Shown one piece after another: positions 32,301 to 43,339 of a stretch of 64,000 nt of DNA. The notes under the pieces are model-generated. The model did not search any database, had not been told where the DNA came from, and was given only the letters and a program-made list of their open reading frames with translations. Source of the DNA: Scytalidium lignicola (taxonomy: Eukaryota; Ascomycota; Leotiomycetes). A program made the position numbers and the translations under genes. Numbering within the stretch: position 1 is the stretch's first letter; every line of letters starts with the position of its first letter. The stretch spans positions 62,001-126,000 of the forward strand of contig NCSJ02000107.1 of NCBI GenBank assembly GCA_002812745.2, read 5' to 3'.

Positions 32301-34524
32301 CATTTTTGCTTGGAGCCAGCGTGGTTGTTTTTCATTGCGCAATTTCCTGGTTCAGGTGGGCCGTCCTCCAGACAAGACAAGCAAAGCAAACAACCTTATA
32401 GAAGCGGTAGCGGCATAGCCATCAAAAAGCACATAAGCATTCTATCATTATTGTGAAGTGTGTCTCATCATCTTATTGTTCCTTCGAACCGACGGTAAAT
32501 GCTGATATCGTATTTACAGTGCATGGAGACTAGAATGGCCGTGGCAGTTGCGTTTTGATAAGCCTATTGAAATTAGCTTATGGGCTTCATTTGCCCTAGA
32601 GAGAGAAAGAGTGGGGCATCAGGGAGACCGGTAGCACGGGTAAGCCCTGAGGCTCGGTTGTGGTAGTCAGGAACAAACCCCTCTGTGCTCCCGATGATCC
32701 AGACGGGGCACAGGGGCGAGGGACATAGCATCCTACTGTGTACTTCGGAAAGGCAATTGTAGACGATGAGGAAGCTGATGAGGTGCGATATTCGATCCAA
32801 AGAATGGATCATGGTATGCAACGTTGTTTTGCTGAGAGAAATGGAGGTAGATTCCTACTAGCGCGCGGCCTCGGCGTCTCCAAAGCCATAAATATCTCGC
32901 TCTATTATTGTATAGTATTACGGCACGCAGTAGAGTAGTTGCGGCATAACTTCAGAATTAAATAGGCCGGTGGCAGCATTGCGTCTGGTGGCAGCTGCCC
33001 TATTTAGAAGGGGGCTGCACGTGTGGTTGGTTGGGCATGAACATTCAAAGTAATTTGAACAATTTAATGGATGAAGTGCTTGCCGTGTGCAATCCACCTA
33101 CCTTGTTAAAAAAAAACTTTTCAGCCTCTGCGATCGTATCTGAACGTTGTCCACGTGAATGAGCATCGCTTACAACACTGGAGCGGATACCAAAGCTGTC
33201 ATTGTACCATTAATATTCCTCTGTCGGGAGATGACAGAGCAGTAGGGCGTAAGAGAAGAAGAAAAAGGGTTTTGTTTATGGCTTGGCCATTCAGGACTGC
33301 TGCCGTGGCAGTCGGGCACGCTACCCCTTGTCTTGTACCTTAGACTTGGCACGCAAGCGATATTAGGGACCGCGGAGGGTCCCTTGCCAAACACTGGCTT
33401 GCCTAATTATTGGACCGGTTAGGTGCCTCTGAGCCTTTTAATACCCAGGAGATCCACGATTTCACGATGTGGCCCCTCTGCACCATCGGGGCAGCCAGGG
33501 CGTGTTGCAGCAACGCCGGCTCTGACTGCCCCAACTCGCTGCTATGTTTGTGGCCGAGGACAGTCATGAGAAGAAACTTTGCTAGGAGCTGAACATCGGC
33601 TGTGTCAAGCCTGGAACCAGCGCTACGCCCAGCATAGTAAGGCCTACGAGTAAGGTACAAGTACCTGGAAGACAGCGTGCCGCCCCCGTACCCACGTCCC
33701 TGTACACACAGTCTGACCGTTGCCCCATTTGCCTAGCGGTCCTCTGAGGGTGAGCCAATATTCCCACTCCCAAAGCCCGCCGCCCTTGTGTCCCGTCGCC
33801 TCTCTCCTCGCTCCGAACCCTTCGATCGACCTTCTCTTCTCCTCCTCCTCCTACCTCCTACCTTTCCCTACCTCCACCAAACATCTCCGCCTCGTCCCTC
33901 TCTCGTAGCCACGACTCTCGATCGATACAGCCGGCTTGCTGGCCCAAGGTCATACGCGCTGTTCTACTCTGCGAATCGTTGCGGCCTCCGGAGGTCTGTG
34001 AATAATGGTCGCTCGTTCATGATTTCGCCCACCACGAAGTTGTGAAACTGTTTCGATCTTTTCTCGACGATATTTCGTCACGACACTCCTTACCGGCGCC
34101 TTGTTTGATTACGCTTACTCTGAACTAATTAAAAAAATGTGAGTTGGAGATTGCTTCGCGCGAGATTCTGGGAGGAATACTTCATTCAAATTGGGGTTTT
34201 GGGGGTTTGTGTCTCGCTGGGGGAAGCTTTTCGCGACAGCTCATCGTGAAAATGCGGCTGGAGGAAAGATAGACCTTTTCGAGATCATTTGATGCACGCT
34301 CAACGATCACATTGCTAACTTCAACTTTGATAGCTACTCTCGTTTGACATTTTTGTCAAGTACACTCGTTTCTTTTATCTGCCCTGACAGTCGGTCTCTC
34401 TGGATGATGCTGAGCTGAGTGACCCGTCAGCTAACTTAAGTTTAGAATTGAAGCACCACTTTCATCCTCTTTTTTCGGATTCTCCGTTTCCAGCCTATAT
34501 TTCCAATACCAATTTATTTCCAGG
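29386..34524. other. 5.1-kb gene-poor region upstream of FKBP and MSB2
   Basis: Divergent upstream region of FKBP12 (-) and MSB2 (+). Open frames are short. One at 29796-29978 on the minus strand has protein-like composition (VIDLSKPPYVLIPAKVV) but no family I know and no supporting splice pattern. An N at 31168 follows an A run. TACTGTAC-type motifs occur near 31326 and 32139. The last 700 bp include a CT-rich stretch (about 33790-33900) and the likely MSB2 leader. Confidence 0.5.
34139..34523 (+). other. probable leader intron of MSB2
   Basis: A GTGAGT donor at 34139 and a TTATTTCCAG acceptor ending at 34523 flank 385 nt just before the start codon. Splicing would join AAAAAAAT to GATGCG, creating ATGATG in the MSB2 frame, so the protein would begin with one extra Met. 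This is inference from splice signals only. Confidence 0.5.
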
Positions 34525-37347
34525 ATGCGTTCACCTTCTCTTCTGATTGCCTCCCTGGCAGTTCTCTCTTCGGTCGCTGTTGCTGAAGAACCTGCGCCAA
34601 GATTCTATTTCCCACGGCAGATCAAGCGACCAATCCAGAACACCACGACCACGACGCTGATCCATACTGAGCCCCGAGACACCTCGAGCTCATCGTCCAC
34701 CAAGCGCTCGCTCACTGACATCATAAATGGACTCAAAACTGAATTGAGTAGTCACCATAGCCCTGCAGACCCTGGCGTTGTGGATACTATCACGACGGTT
34801 ATTATTTCTCACACAGTGGTCGTTGGACCAGACTCATCGCCAATAGCAACAGCTGCCAGTAGTACTTCAGATGTCTCTTCGGGGATACCAGCTGTGATTG
34901 TTTTGCCGACTGCCTCAACCCAGTCTTCAACCCTGTCATCGTCTTCTATTTCCACGACGCCATCTCCATCCGCTAAAAGTGGATCATCATCATCATCCTC
35001 ATCGTCAGCATCAAAGAAGTCGGTATCCAGTAGTGGGATTACATTTGGTCCAGGTGGAGTGGTGACTACTTCCTCCAAGGTCACCACTTCGTCTAGCGTC
35101 GCATCCTCATCTAGCACACATGTTAGCAGCACTAGTAGCAGCAGCAGCATCGCTGTGTCAAGTGGTATCTCCCTTGATGGCACCGGAGGATCGACAGCTC
35201 CAGGAACAGCTCCAGCAAGCAGCAGCAGTATCAGTACTACTACTAGTACAAGTACTAGCGCCAGTACCAGTACCAGCACCGAGAGTAGCAGTACCAGTGT
35301 TGCTGTATCAAGTGGAATCTCATTCAGTGGCTCTGGAGGGGCAACGGCCACAGGAACTGTTCCAGCAACCACTTCGTTGACCACTTCGACGACCACTTCG
35401 ACAAGAACATCAACGGAATCATCAACAAGCATTTCAACCAGCACATCAACGGAATCGTCAACAAGCGTTGCAACCAGCACANCAACGGAATCGTCAACAA
35501 GCGTTGCAACCAGCACATCAACGGAATCGTCAACAAGCGTTGCAATCAGCACATCAACGGACTCACCGACAAGCACAACATCAAGCACATCAGTCAAGCC
35601 AGTTGATCCACTGTCGTCGATACTTAGTGGCCTTTTACCTACTGGCACCAACAAGCAGGTGTCGTCTAGCATAACCGCACTTTCTGGGACTAATCCTGTC
35701 TCGTCGCTTCCTGCTTCCACTCGAGTTTCACTACCACCGACTTCGACAGACCCAGCTACTTCAGCTTCTACTGGTCTTGGTGGCATTCTATCCAGCATAT
35801 TGAGTGGAGTTACTAGCGAGCCAAGCGCGACTGGTACAACAACTGCGACTGTTAACTCGACTGAACCAACTGAGACGGCCAGTTACTCTCCTACAACTAC
35901 CAGTTCTGGACTCAGTATTTCGCTTCCTATCACTCTCTCTACTCCAGTGTCAACGCCTGTATCAACATCAACACTAGTCTCAACACCAGTGTCGTCAGTT
36001 AACGAAACCACTTCAGCGGTTAGCACATCTTCTGGAACCGTCTCAGTTATCCCAACCGGAACTGGAACAATTTCAATTATCACAACCGGAACTGGAGTTC
36101 TGCCAACATCAACATCAGTCTCCATCACTCACAGCAACAGCACTTCGCCGCTTGGGACATCGCCAACATTGTCTGTTCAATCAACTGCCACTTCTAGCAT
36201 AACTGGTATCTCTAGTGTGCAAACTGGTACACTTCCTGTCAATGGAACGACTGCATCGACTGCATCGACTGCAGCAACTACAAGCAGCCTAGCTGTCGCA
36301 ATCACAACCTCTACTTCCGTTTCAGCTTCGGCGTCGGCAGTTATTACATCTGTTCCAGCTCCCCCTCAAGTTATTACACCAACTGGAACTGACAGTGCTA
36401 CCTCTCTTTACCTCCAGACTTCGATTGTCTATCAAGAATCTTCAACCCTTGTGCCCACTGGTGTTGCTTCCACAAGTGCTCCGACTGGTATCCCATCCGC
36501 CTTTCCTAAGGTTATCTCTCCTGCTACAGGGCCACCAGCTCCACCAGATAACTCTCAACTCATCCAGGTTGCTTTCGGATACGAATTGAATTATGACTTC
36601 GTTGTTAAACATAGCATGTCGTCTCGTCAAATTTTCAGCTTCCTGCCCGTTGGCATTGCGTTTGGGCTAGGCATATCTGCTGAACATGTTGTTATGGACA
36701 GTCTCGTCCCTTATGACACGCAAGCAACGCTTGGTTACATCACCACTCTGGCATTGTTGTACGTCCCGGAGAGTATGGTCAGCACACTTGCACTTGATAT
36801 CCATATCCCAACCTCTCGGCTTTATAACGACCCAGATCCAAGTGTAAACACTTTGACGCGATACATTAATTCCGCCATTCCTATTATTGCGGGGTCTACT
36901 TTAGGTACTGGAGCTTCAAGTGGAAGTAGTGATGATAGCTCTTCCGATTCAGGCGCTAAGGGTAACGGTGGCGTCTTCAATACTGGATCCCAAAACCAGC
37001 AACAGGCATCATCTACTACCAAATCAACTACAGCTGCTATCGCCGTCGGAAGTGTCGGTGCCGCTGCAGCTTACGGTGCAGCTATGTTCTTCATTGCTCG
37101 CCGGTACAAGAGACGTAAGCAAGGACATCGCCGATCAAGTTCCATTGTGAACCCAGCCGAAATGAGGCAATCCGGAAGCCCTGCTTTGATGGGTGGAGCT
37201 TACATGACTGGTGCTAGATCGTCGACACCTGCCACTGGCAGTCAGGACAGGAACAGTAGGGGAAGTGGGCGTAGTGTTGGCAATTCCGCAAGGACTCAAA
37301 TGATCTCTGCTCCAATGGCTGCTGAGAATTCTCTTGGCTGGAATTGA
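34525..37347 (+). CDS. MSB2: MSB2-type signalling mucin
   Basis: Plasma-membrane sensor at the head of the filamentous-growth/invasion MAP-kinase pathway (with Sho1 and Cdc42 in other fungi); plant pathogens use it to sense surfaces. The 940 aa are uninterrupted. Residues 1-20 (LLIASLAVLSSVAVA) form a signal peptide. Residues 50-670 or so are extremely Ser/Thr-rich, as expected for an O-glycosylated mucin. The conserved extracellular membrane-proximal domain is at about 678-790: LIQVAFGYELNYDFVV, IFSFLPVGIAFGLGI, PYDTQATLGYITTLAL, SRLYNDPDPSVNTL. One membrane segment lies at about 835-857, followed by RRYKRRKQGHRRSS and a cytoplasmic tail of about 80 aa. Three copies of an SSGI(S/T)-x-x-G-x-GG word occur in the mucin part, besides the 36-nt tandem repeats. 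One codon contains an N (35482). Confidence 0.93.
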   Translation: MRSPSLLIASLAVLSSVAVAEEPAPRFYFPRQIKRPIQNTTTTTLIHTEPRDTSSSSSTKRSLTDIINGLKTELSSHHSPADPGVVDTITTVIISHTVVVGPDSSPIATAASSTSDVSSGIPAVIVLPTASTQSSTLSSSSISTTPSPSAKSGSSSSSSSSASKKSVSSSGITFGPGGVVTTSSKVTTSSSVASSSSTHVSSTSSSSSIAVSSGISLDGTGGSTAPGTAPASSSSISTTTSTSTSASTSTSTESSSTSVAVSSGISFSGSGGATATGTVPATTSLTTSTTTSTRTSTESSTSISTSTSTESSTSVATSTXTESSTSVATSTSTESSTSVAISTSTDSPTSTTSSTSVKPVDPLSSILSGLLPTGTNKQVSSSITALSGTNPVSSLPASTRVSLPPTSTDPATSASTGLGGILSSILSGVTSEPSATGTTTATVNSTEPTETASYSPTTTSSGLSISLPITLSTPVSTPVSTSTLVSTPVSSVNETTSAVSTSSGTVSVIPTGTGTISIITTGTGVLPTSTSVSITHSNSTSPLGTSPTLSVQSTATSSITGISSVQTGTLPVNGTTASTASTAATTSSLAVAITTSTSVSASASAVITSVPAPPQVITPTGTDSATSLYLQTSIVYQESSTLVPTGVASTSAPTGIPSAFPKVISPATGPPAPPDNSQLIQVAFGYELNYDFVVKHSMSSRQIFSFLPVGIAFGLGISAEHVVMDSLVPYDTQATLGYITTLALLYVPESMVSTLALDIHIPTSRLYNDPDPSVNTLTRYINSAIPIIAGSTLGTGASSGSSDDSSSDSGAKGNGGVFNTGSQNQQQASSTTKSTTAAIAVGSVGAAAAYGAAMFFIARRYKRRKQGHRRSSSIVNPAEMRQSGSPALMGGAYMTGARSSTPATGSQDRNSRGSGRSVGNSARTQMISAPMAAENSLGWN
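35407..35586 (+). repeat. five 36-nt tandem repeats in the MSB2 mucin domain
   Basis: Unit ACATCAACGGAATCGTCAAC... is repeated five times without gaps (35407, 35443, 35479, 35515, 35551), encoding a 12-residue TSTESSTSVATS-type unit. The central copies are almost identical and the outer ones have drifted. The N at 35482 falls where the other copies have T. Confidence 0.9.
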
Positions 37348-38198
37348 GCTACTATCTTACAAACGGCACACTGTCGGATACTCTAACAACTAATCTACCA
37401 TGTCGCTGTAAATTAGATGATCATTTCATCCCATACCTGATCCCGAGCAACAGCTCATATTTTCTTTACTATAAGTCTCTGGTTCTGGCGTTGGTGCCAT
37501 ATTCATACCCCCTCTGCGCCACTAATGGACCATCGCCACTTTTCGGCGTCGGCCAGGCCAGAGGATTTTGCAGTTGAACGCTTTAAGTAGTTGGAGAGAG
37601 GTAGAAATGGGGAAGGGAAAATAACCTTGTGTACATTTATGATCCAACGAACAAGGAATTTTTTTCTCCTATGTGTTAAGACATTTGAGTGGAGAGCTGA
37701 AGGTGTGCAGCACGGTCATAATGTATTTGCTCCAGACGTAGAAGCAGACTAATGCGGAGGCAAGACTGATCATATAACTTTTCAAAATCTTGGTGAACTT
37801 TGTGTGGTGCCTTGCTCCAAATCTGGGGAAGACCATCCATTACTGTACAGCATACCCGGCCCAAGCGCGCGCAAGTGCTCAGACATTATCGATAAGCGTA
37901 AGGCGAGGACGTTTTGTAATTGTTGCTGTGCCAACCGCCGTCTGTGTCTCGTAACGTACACAGCCTGGCTGGCATCCTCACTGAATACAAAGCCATTGAG
38001 ATCGCAACCCAATTAACTATTGTTATTTCAAACCAAACTTTCTTAAATTATCCTCTAAATTGGCTGTTATTATTGCTGTCGAGTTCCTGTCTTGAATCTC
38101 GCGAACGGATGGAAGCAATCTAAACTCTCTCCACTGAATCCGCGCCTGAACCTGAACTACTTAGAAGGAGTTACACCGCAAATTTAGCAGCATTCAGA
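37348..38198. other. intergenic between MSB2 and chitin synthase
   Basis: MSB2 3' flank and chitin synthase promoter. One TACTGTAC copy lies at 37841-37848. The 60 bp before the chitin synthase ATG are AC-rich. No gene is seen. Confidence 0.6.
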
Positions 38199-41100
38199 AT
38201 GGATTATTCAGAGACGCCTCCTCGTCCGCCTCTGTATTATGAATCATCGTATGGAGAAGAAGATATTGCAACAACTTCTATGGGCCACTCTGGCAACGGC
38301 TCTCATATTCGGTTGTTGACGTCGATGGATGAACCGGAAGCTCATCCGTATGTGCCACCACGAGTTCCACCTCCTCTAGCAATACGAAAGAAAGATATTG
38401 GCAACATTGTTCCAAGTTGGAATAATTTCTCATCTCTCAAGGAAGAGGAAGAATCTAAGTCAAGCTGCAAGTCGCAGATCCCTTCCAGCTATGTTGACTC
38501 CCCCATCGTCAACTTGCTGCCGACAATACCCGATGGGCTTTCAAAAAGAAGAAGTTTAAGAAATTCTTTCAAACCTATTTCATCTCAATCCCAATTGAAA
38601 ATCCAGCCGAATATCACGACTAACATAAACAGAAGTCCGTTCACGCCTCGGAAATCCTACCAGCCGTCAGTCAGCTCTTCACATTCACGGGCACCATCAC
38701 TTGCTGATAACGCACCTTCAATACCGGCTCCTGAACCGTCATATCCACAATACTCTCCTACCGGACGAGTGTCGCCTACCCGTCCATGGACCCCATCGGA
38801 GTACCACAGACCACCACCTACTGCTCGGTATGAACCTGCAGATATCAATGGTAGCCCAAGACCAGGAACGCCTTCCTCCAACTATGGAGGCAGTCCCAGA
38901 CGTCCGCTGCCTCCCGCACCTCTATTTTCCAACCCTGGTGTCTCTTCCAGGGCTTCTACCTTCGTAGATGATGCCACAATTTCAATTCCCCTCGAGCCTG
39001 ACACAGATGATGTCTTTGGACCTGAAAGCCCATTGAAATCAGACGTTACACATGAATTAAAGTCAAGAGACTCATATATGTCCAATTCAACTTTGGCAGA
39101 AGAGGATGTGGAGCCTTCAACACAACCCGAACATTATGGACCTGCTCCAGATGGTAAGCAGGAACGAAGGGGAGCTCGGCAAGCACAGATGGCGAAGAAA
39201 GAGGTTCGACTTATCAACGGAGAACTGATTTTGGAGTGTAAAATTCCTACTATTCTCTACAGTTTCTTGCCACGCCGTGATGAAGTTGAGTTTACGCACA
39301 TGCGCTATACTGCGGTTACTTGTGATCCCGACGATTTTGTCGACAAGGGATACAAACTCCGTCAAAATATCGGACGTACAGCAAGAGAAACGGAGCTTTT
39401 CATCTGTGTCACCATGTACAATGAAAATGAGATCGACTTCACAAGAACCATGCACGCCGTGATGAAGAATATATCACACTTCTGCTCTCGCTCGAAGTCA
39501 CGGACGTGGGGCGAGAATGGTTGGCAGAAGATTGTTGTTTGCATTGTATCTGATGGGAGAGAAAAGATACACCCGCGGACCCTAGATGCTCTAGCAGCCA
39601 TGGGAGTTTATCAATCAGGGATTGCAAAGAACTTGGTGAACCAGAAGGAGGTGCAGGCACATGTATACGAATATACGACTCAAGTATCTCTTGATTCTGA
39701 TTTGAAATTTAAAGGCGCAGAGAAGGGCATTGTTCCTTGCCAAATGATCTTTTGCCTCAAAGAGAAGAACGCCAAGAAGTTGAACTCACACCGATGGTTC
39801 TTCAACGCTTTTGGGCGGGCACTTACACCAAATATTTGCATTCTCCTGGACGTCGGCACAAAGCCTGGTGGCAATTCATTATACCATTTATGGAAAGCCT
39901 TTGACACTGATTCTAACGTGGCAGGCGCTTGTGGTGAAATCAAGGCTATGAAGGGTAAAATGGGACTTGGACTCTTGAACCCTTTGGTAGCATCCCAAAA
40001 TTTCGAGTATAAAATGTCAAATATCTTGGACAAGCCGCTAGAAAGTGTTTTTGGATATATTACGGTGTTGCCAGGAGCCTTGAGTGCCTATCGATATCAC
40101 GCCCTCCAGAACGACCACACTGGCCATGGGCCATTGAGCCAGTATTTTAAGGGAGAGACCTTGCATGGCCAAAATGCAGATGTCTTCACAGCCAATATGT
40201 ATCTGGCTGAGGATCGAATTCTCTGTTGGGAGCTAGTAGCTAAGAGGGACGAGAGATGGGTCCTCAAATACGTCAAGAGTTGTACTGGAGAAACCGATGT
40301 ACCAGGTGAGTTTTGCTTTAAGACAAGCTGTATGGCCACAGAACTAATGATAAATCAAGATTCCGTTCCAGAATTCATTTCCCAGAGACGACGATGGCTA
40401 AACGGAGCCTTCTTTGCAGCTGTGTATTCCCTGGTGCATTTTAAGCAAATCTGGAGAACGGACCATACTGTGGGACGCAAAATTCTTCTCCATATCGAAT
40501 TTGTCTACCAGTTCATCAGCCTCATGTTTACATACTTCTCCCTAGCCAACTTTTATCTCACCTTTTATTTCGTTGCTGGAGCGCTCTCTGATCCTCAAAT
40601 CGACCCGTTCCCACATAACTTTGGGCGATACATCTTCTATATCTTGAGATATACTTGTATACTGCTCATCTGTGTCCAATTTATAGTTTCCATGGGCAAC
40701 AGGCCACAAGGTGCGAAGAAGTTGTATATGACCTCCTTGATCCTTTACGGCATTATAATGGTGTATACGACTTTCTGCAGTATCTACATTGTTGTAAGAC
40801 AGTTGAAGGATTCGGATAGCATTCATCTCGGGAACAATGTCTTTACCAACCTCATTGTCTCCACTGCTTCGACGATTGGGCTTTATTTCCTGATGTCATT
40901 CCTATATCTGGACCCTTGGCATATGTTCACATCCTCAGCACAATACTTTGCTCTTCTTCCATTTTATATTTGTACGTTGCAAGTGTACGCCTTCTGCAAT
41001 ACACATGATGTTACATGGGGGACCAAGGGAGACAATGTCATTTTAACTGATCTTGGCGCTGCGAAAAGTCATGGAAAGGGATCAACCGTTGAGCTTGAGA

Positions 41101-41489
41101 TGCCCTCAGAACAACTAGATATCGATTCTGGATACGATGAAGCGCTTCGCAACCTCCGGGACCGACTTGAAGTTCGCCCACCAGCAATTTCAGAGAGCCA
41201 ACTACAAGAGGATTACTACAAGAATGTCCGAACCTATATGGTTGTTAGCTGGATGATAGCTAATGCTATTCTCGGCATGGTAGTCTCCGAGGTTTATGGA
41301 CAGACTGAGGTCGGGAGCAATTTCTACTTAACATTTATTTTGTGGAGTGTTGCGGTTCTTGCCCTTTTCAGAGCTATTGGAAGTACAACTTTCGGAATCA
41401 TCAATTGTGTTGAGGCTATTGTGGAAGGTAGAGTGAGAATGCAGGTAAAGATACCAGAGTGGATGGGTGGTTTGGGGGNAGCGATTTAG
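38199..41489 (+). CDS. chitin synthase, division 1 (class I-III, probably III)
   Basis: Membrane enzyme that polymerises UDP-GlcNAc into cell-wall chitin. Exons are 38199-40305 and 40360-41489. The 54-nt intron has GTGAGT, an ACTAAT branch and CAAG; it is stop-free and a multiple of three, so unspliced RNA would add 18 residues between DVP and DSVPEF. The spliced product is about 1078 aa. A disordered Pro/Ser-rich N-terminus of about 330 aa precedes the catalytic domain. Catalytic words are [37 protein letters not shown], the EDRILC motif near 670 and QRRRWLNG near 710. Several C-terminal membrane spans follow. The stop at 41487-41489 comes just after an N at 41479; dropping one base there reads on in another frame to TAA at 41527-41529. 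I am sure of division 1, less sure of class III. Confidence 0.92.
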   Translation: MDYSETPPRPPLYYESSYGEEDIATTSMGHSGNGSHIRLLTSMDEPEAHPYVPPRVPPPLAIRKKDIGNIVPSWNNFSSLKEEEESKSSCKSQIPSSYVDSPIVNLLPTIPDGLSKRRSLRNSFKPISSQSQLKIQPNITTNINRSPFTPRKSYQPSVSSSHSRAPSLADNAPSIPAPEPSYPQYSPTGRVSPTRPWTPSEYHRPPPTARYEPADINGSPRPGTPSSNYGGSPRRPLPPAPLFSNPGVSSRASTFVDDATISIPLEPDTDDVFGPESPLKSDVTHELKSRDSYMSNSTLAEEDVEPSTQPEHYGPAPDGKQERRGARQAQMAKKEVRLINGELILECKIPTILYSFLPRRDEVEFTHMRYTAVTCDPDDFVDKGYKLRQNIGRTARETELFICVTMYNENEIDFTRTMHAVMKNISHFCSRSKSRTWGENGWQKIVVCIVSDGREKIHPRTLDALAAMGVYQSGIAKNLVNQKEVQAHVYEYTTQVSLDSDLKFKGAEKGIVPCQMIFCLKEKNAKKLNSHRWFFNAFGRALTPNICILLDVGTKPGGNSLYHLWKAFDTDSNVAGACGEIKAMKGKMGLGLLNPLVASQNFEYKMSNILDKPLESVFGYITVLPGALSAYRYHALQNDHTGHGPLSQYFKGETLHGQNADVFTANMYLAEDRILCWELVAKRDERWVLKYVKSCTGETDVPGEFCFKTSCMATELMINQDSVPEFISQRRRWLNGAFFAAVYSLVHFKQIWRTDHTVGRKILLHIEFVYQFISLMFTYFSLANFYLTFYFVAGALSDPQIDPFPHNFGRYIFYILRYTCILLICVQFIVSMGNRPQGAKKLYMTSLILYGIIMVYTTFCSIYIVVRQLKDSDSIHLGNNVFTNLIVSTASTIGLYFLMSFLYLDPWHMFTSSAQYFALLPFYICTLQVYAFCNTHDVTWGTKGDNVILTDLGAAKSHGKGSTVELEMPSEQLDIDSGYDEALRNLRDRLEVRPPAISESQLQEDYYKNVRTYMVVSWMIANAILGMVVSEVYGQTEVGSNFYLTFILWSVAVLALFRAIGSTTFGIINCVEAIVEGRVRMQVKIPEWMGGLGXAI

Positions 41490-42036
41490 CGACACGATGA
41501 GCAGTATCGGAAGTACCGTCAAGCGCTAAGTACCTAGTAAGTATCTAAAGTGTGAATGAGACCTATGAGTAATGGGATCAGGTGGAGGTATTGGACAGTG
41601 TAATTATGTGGGAGTATAATGGTTCATGTTCTATAATGGGATTTGGCTTTGGGATGGTTCATGTATATATTATGATGGTAAACATTCATAATTCTGGGAG
41701 TTTTTCAAATAGAAGTTTTACTTGGGCATGGAAATAAGTCACTAGGCCAGTATTGAGAATCTGTGATCTCTCATAAAAAGATTATTCTTGACAGGTGTAA
41801 CGGAATGGGACGAGTTTTGTTGAGGCTAAAGCATTACTTCCTTGTTCTTCACAATGCGTACCGTATGTACTGTACAACAAGAAGGCCGTGCAAATCTGTA
41901 GAAACATTATATTTTGGACATAGCTTCACATGGGGTTTTAAGCGGGTATGATAGCCTGCTATACACAGCACAAGTCCTACATACATCCAACACCCAACGC
42001 CATGATATAAGCACATTTGTAATATCAAAGAGAGAT
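41490..42036. other. convergent 3' intergenic, chitin synthase / EMC4
   Basis: 3' flanks of two convergent genes. The first 40 bp may belong to the chitin synthase C-terminus if the N at 41479 hides an indel. One TACTGTAC copy lies at 41868-41875. Confidence 0.55.
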
Positions 42037-42753
42037 TCATAAAGCCGGCACGGCCAACTCGAGTGGCTCCCTTGCAGTCTCCCAAGCCAACCAATCTGAC
42101 CTTGTAGTTCTATATGTTGAGAAAAATTAGCATGTGCGCTGAACAAGACCCTACCAAGCATAAGCAAACCAGAGACAGGTAAGGAGCACACATACGGCAA
42201 CAACCCCATCGCATTAACCTTCCAAATGCCCAACCCTAACGCAACAAGCTGCATGGCAATGTAAACAAGCTTGACCTGTAACAACTTCTCTCTGGTACCC
42301 TCGCTCTCGAACCTCTCGAAGGCCTGGTTGGTAGCCATGAGTCCCATGAGCGGGTTCTTGAACGCCATCAGCACCATCATGATGCTGAAGATCTGGAGCG
42401 AGTTGCCGGACATGTACATCATTATGGCGGTCATGGGCAGCTGTTTTACTGGTGCGAGAGCCACCTCCCAAGCTTTCTTAAGCTTCAGGGTGTCGGTTTC
42501 AGCGGTTGATGGCGGGGGACGGGCAGCGGCTTTTGAGGATGCTTGTTTCTAGATGTATGTTATGTTAGAAGTGGGGTTGTATCTAAGTTATTTCTGGGCA
42601 TGGCTGATTTGGAGCACGTACTTTGCCTCCTGTAGCTGAGGACTGGAACCCTAGGGGATCGGGAATTGCTGCTGTCTTGCTACTGCTCCTGGCTGCTGGC
42701 GGATTGTGGAGGTCAATGACCCATTGGGGTTGGGACAGGGTGGATTTTGACAT
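42037..42753 (-). CDS. EMC4: ER membrane protein complex subunit 4
   Basis: Subunit of the EMC, which inserts tail-anchored and multi-pass membrane proteins into the ER. Exons are 42753-42622, 42548-42196 and 42109-42037, giving 185 aa. Introns are 42621-42549 (GTACGT...CTAG) and 42195-42110 (GTATGT...ATAG). The N-terminus has the family word WVIDLHNPP. The middle is the conserved EMC4 domain with hydrophobic segments around TAIMMYMSGNSLQIFSIMMV and LVYIAMQLVALGLGIWKV. The second intron joins GLLP to TTRSDWLAWE, the conserved C-terminal word, and the chain ends VPAL. It is divergent from AP-1 beta. Confidence 0.93.
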
Positions 42754-43339
42754 GATGGCTGATCAGTCTGAGCTTCGTTATATTCAGGCTACTACTAGCA
42801 GCAAGAGGGCGAAGGGGAGAGACAAATTAATCAGAGAGTCAATCAATGGAGGCTGTTTCGTGTCTCTTCTCTTGCAGCCTTACAGCCGTGATGCTTGTGG
42901 CGATTGGTATAACTCTATTTATTTATGCTTGGTGCGCTTGCGCTTGGAGGTCGCCGCTCCAGCAAATCACGGACCCACGGGGCGGGCCAGTCGAACGTAC
43001 GTAAGTACACGAGTAGTCAGCAGGCGCCGAGAACCCCGGGCGTCAAGCACCTCCTATTGGGAAATATCGAGAAACGTCGTCTCCCTGCCGACAATTCCTC
43101 CAAACCTTCGAGAGCGACCCGCGATACCTTCGATGGACCTGTGCCTGCGACAACAATCCGATCAGAGCCCTTGCTGGAGGTGATTGCTCGACCTGTGGCG
43201 CATGTGACAACCTGTTGCCGTTTACCGGCCCTGCTGCGATTTGGTCCTCGTTGTTGATTAGCTGGGAGCGGAGGGGTATCTCCCCAGGTTGTATGACCAC
43301 CATAGCCACCAAAGTCGACAGTATCAGGCCTTGCCCAGA
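42754..43339. promoter_or_regulatory. divergent promoter, EMC4 / AP-1 beta
   Basis: The 586 bp between outward-facing start codons hold both promoters. A 186-codon open frame at 42623-43183 runs antisense over the EMC4 start and has no protein character. Confidence 0.55.

Noticed and set aside
34809..35798. 329-codon open frame on the minus strand inside MSB2
   Set aside because: It is the reverse complement of Ser/Thr codons, giving Val/Leu/Asp repeats; it has no start context or family and MSB2 on the plus strand is clear.
42623..43183. 186-codon plus-strand open frame in the EMC4/AP-1 beta gap
   Set aside because: It overlaps the EMC4 first exon in antisense, has random composition and no splice support.
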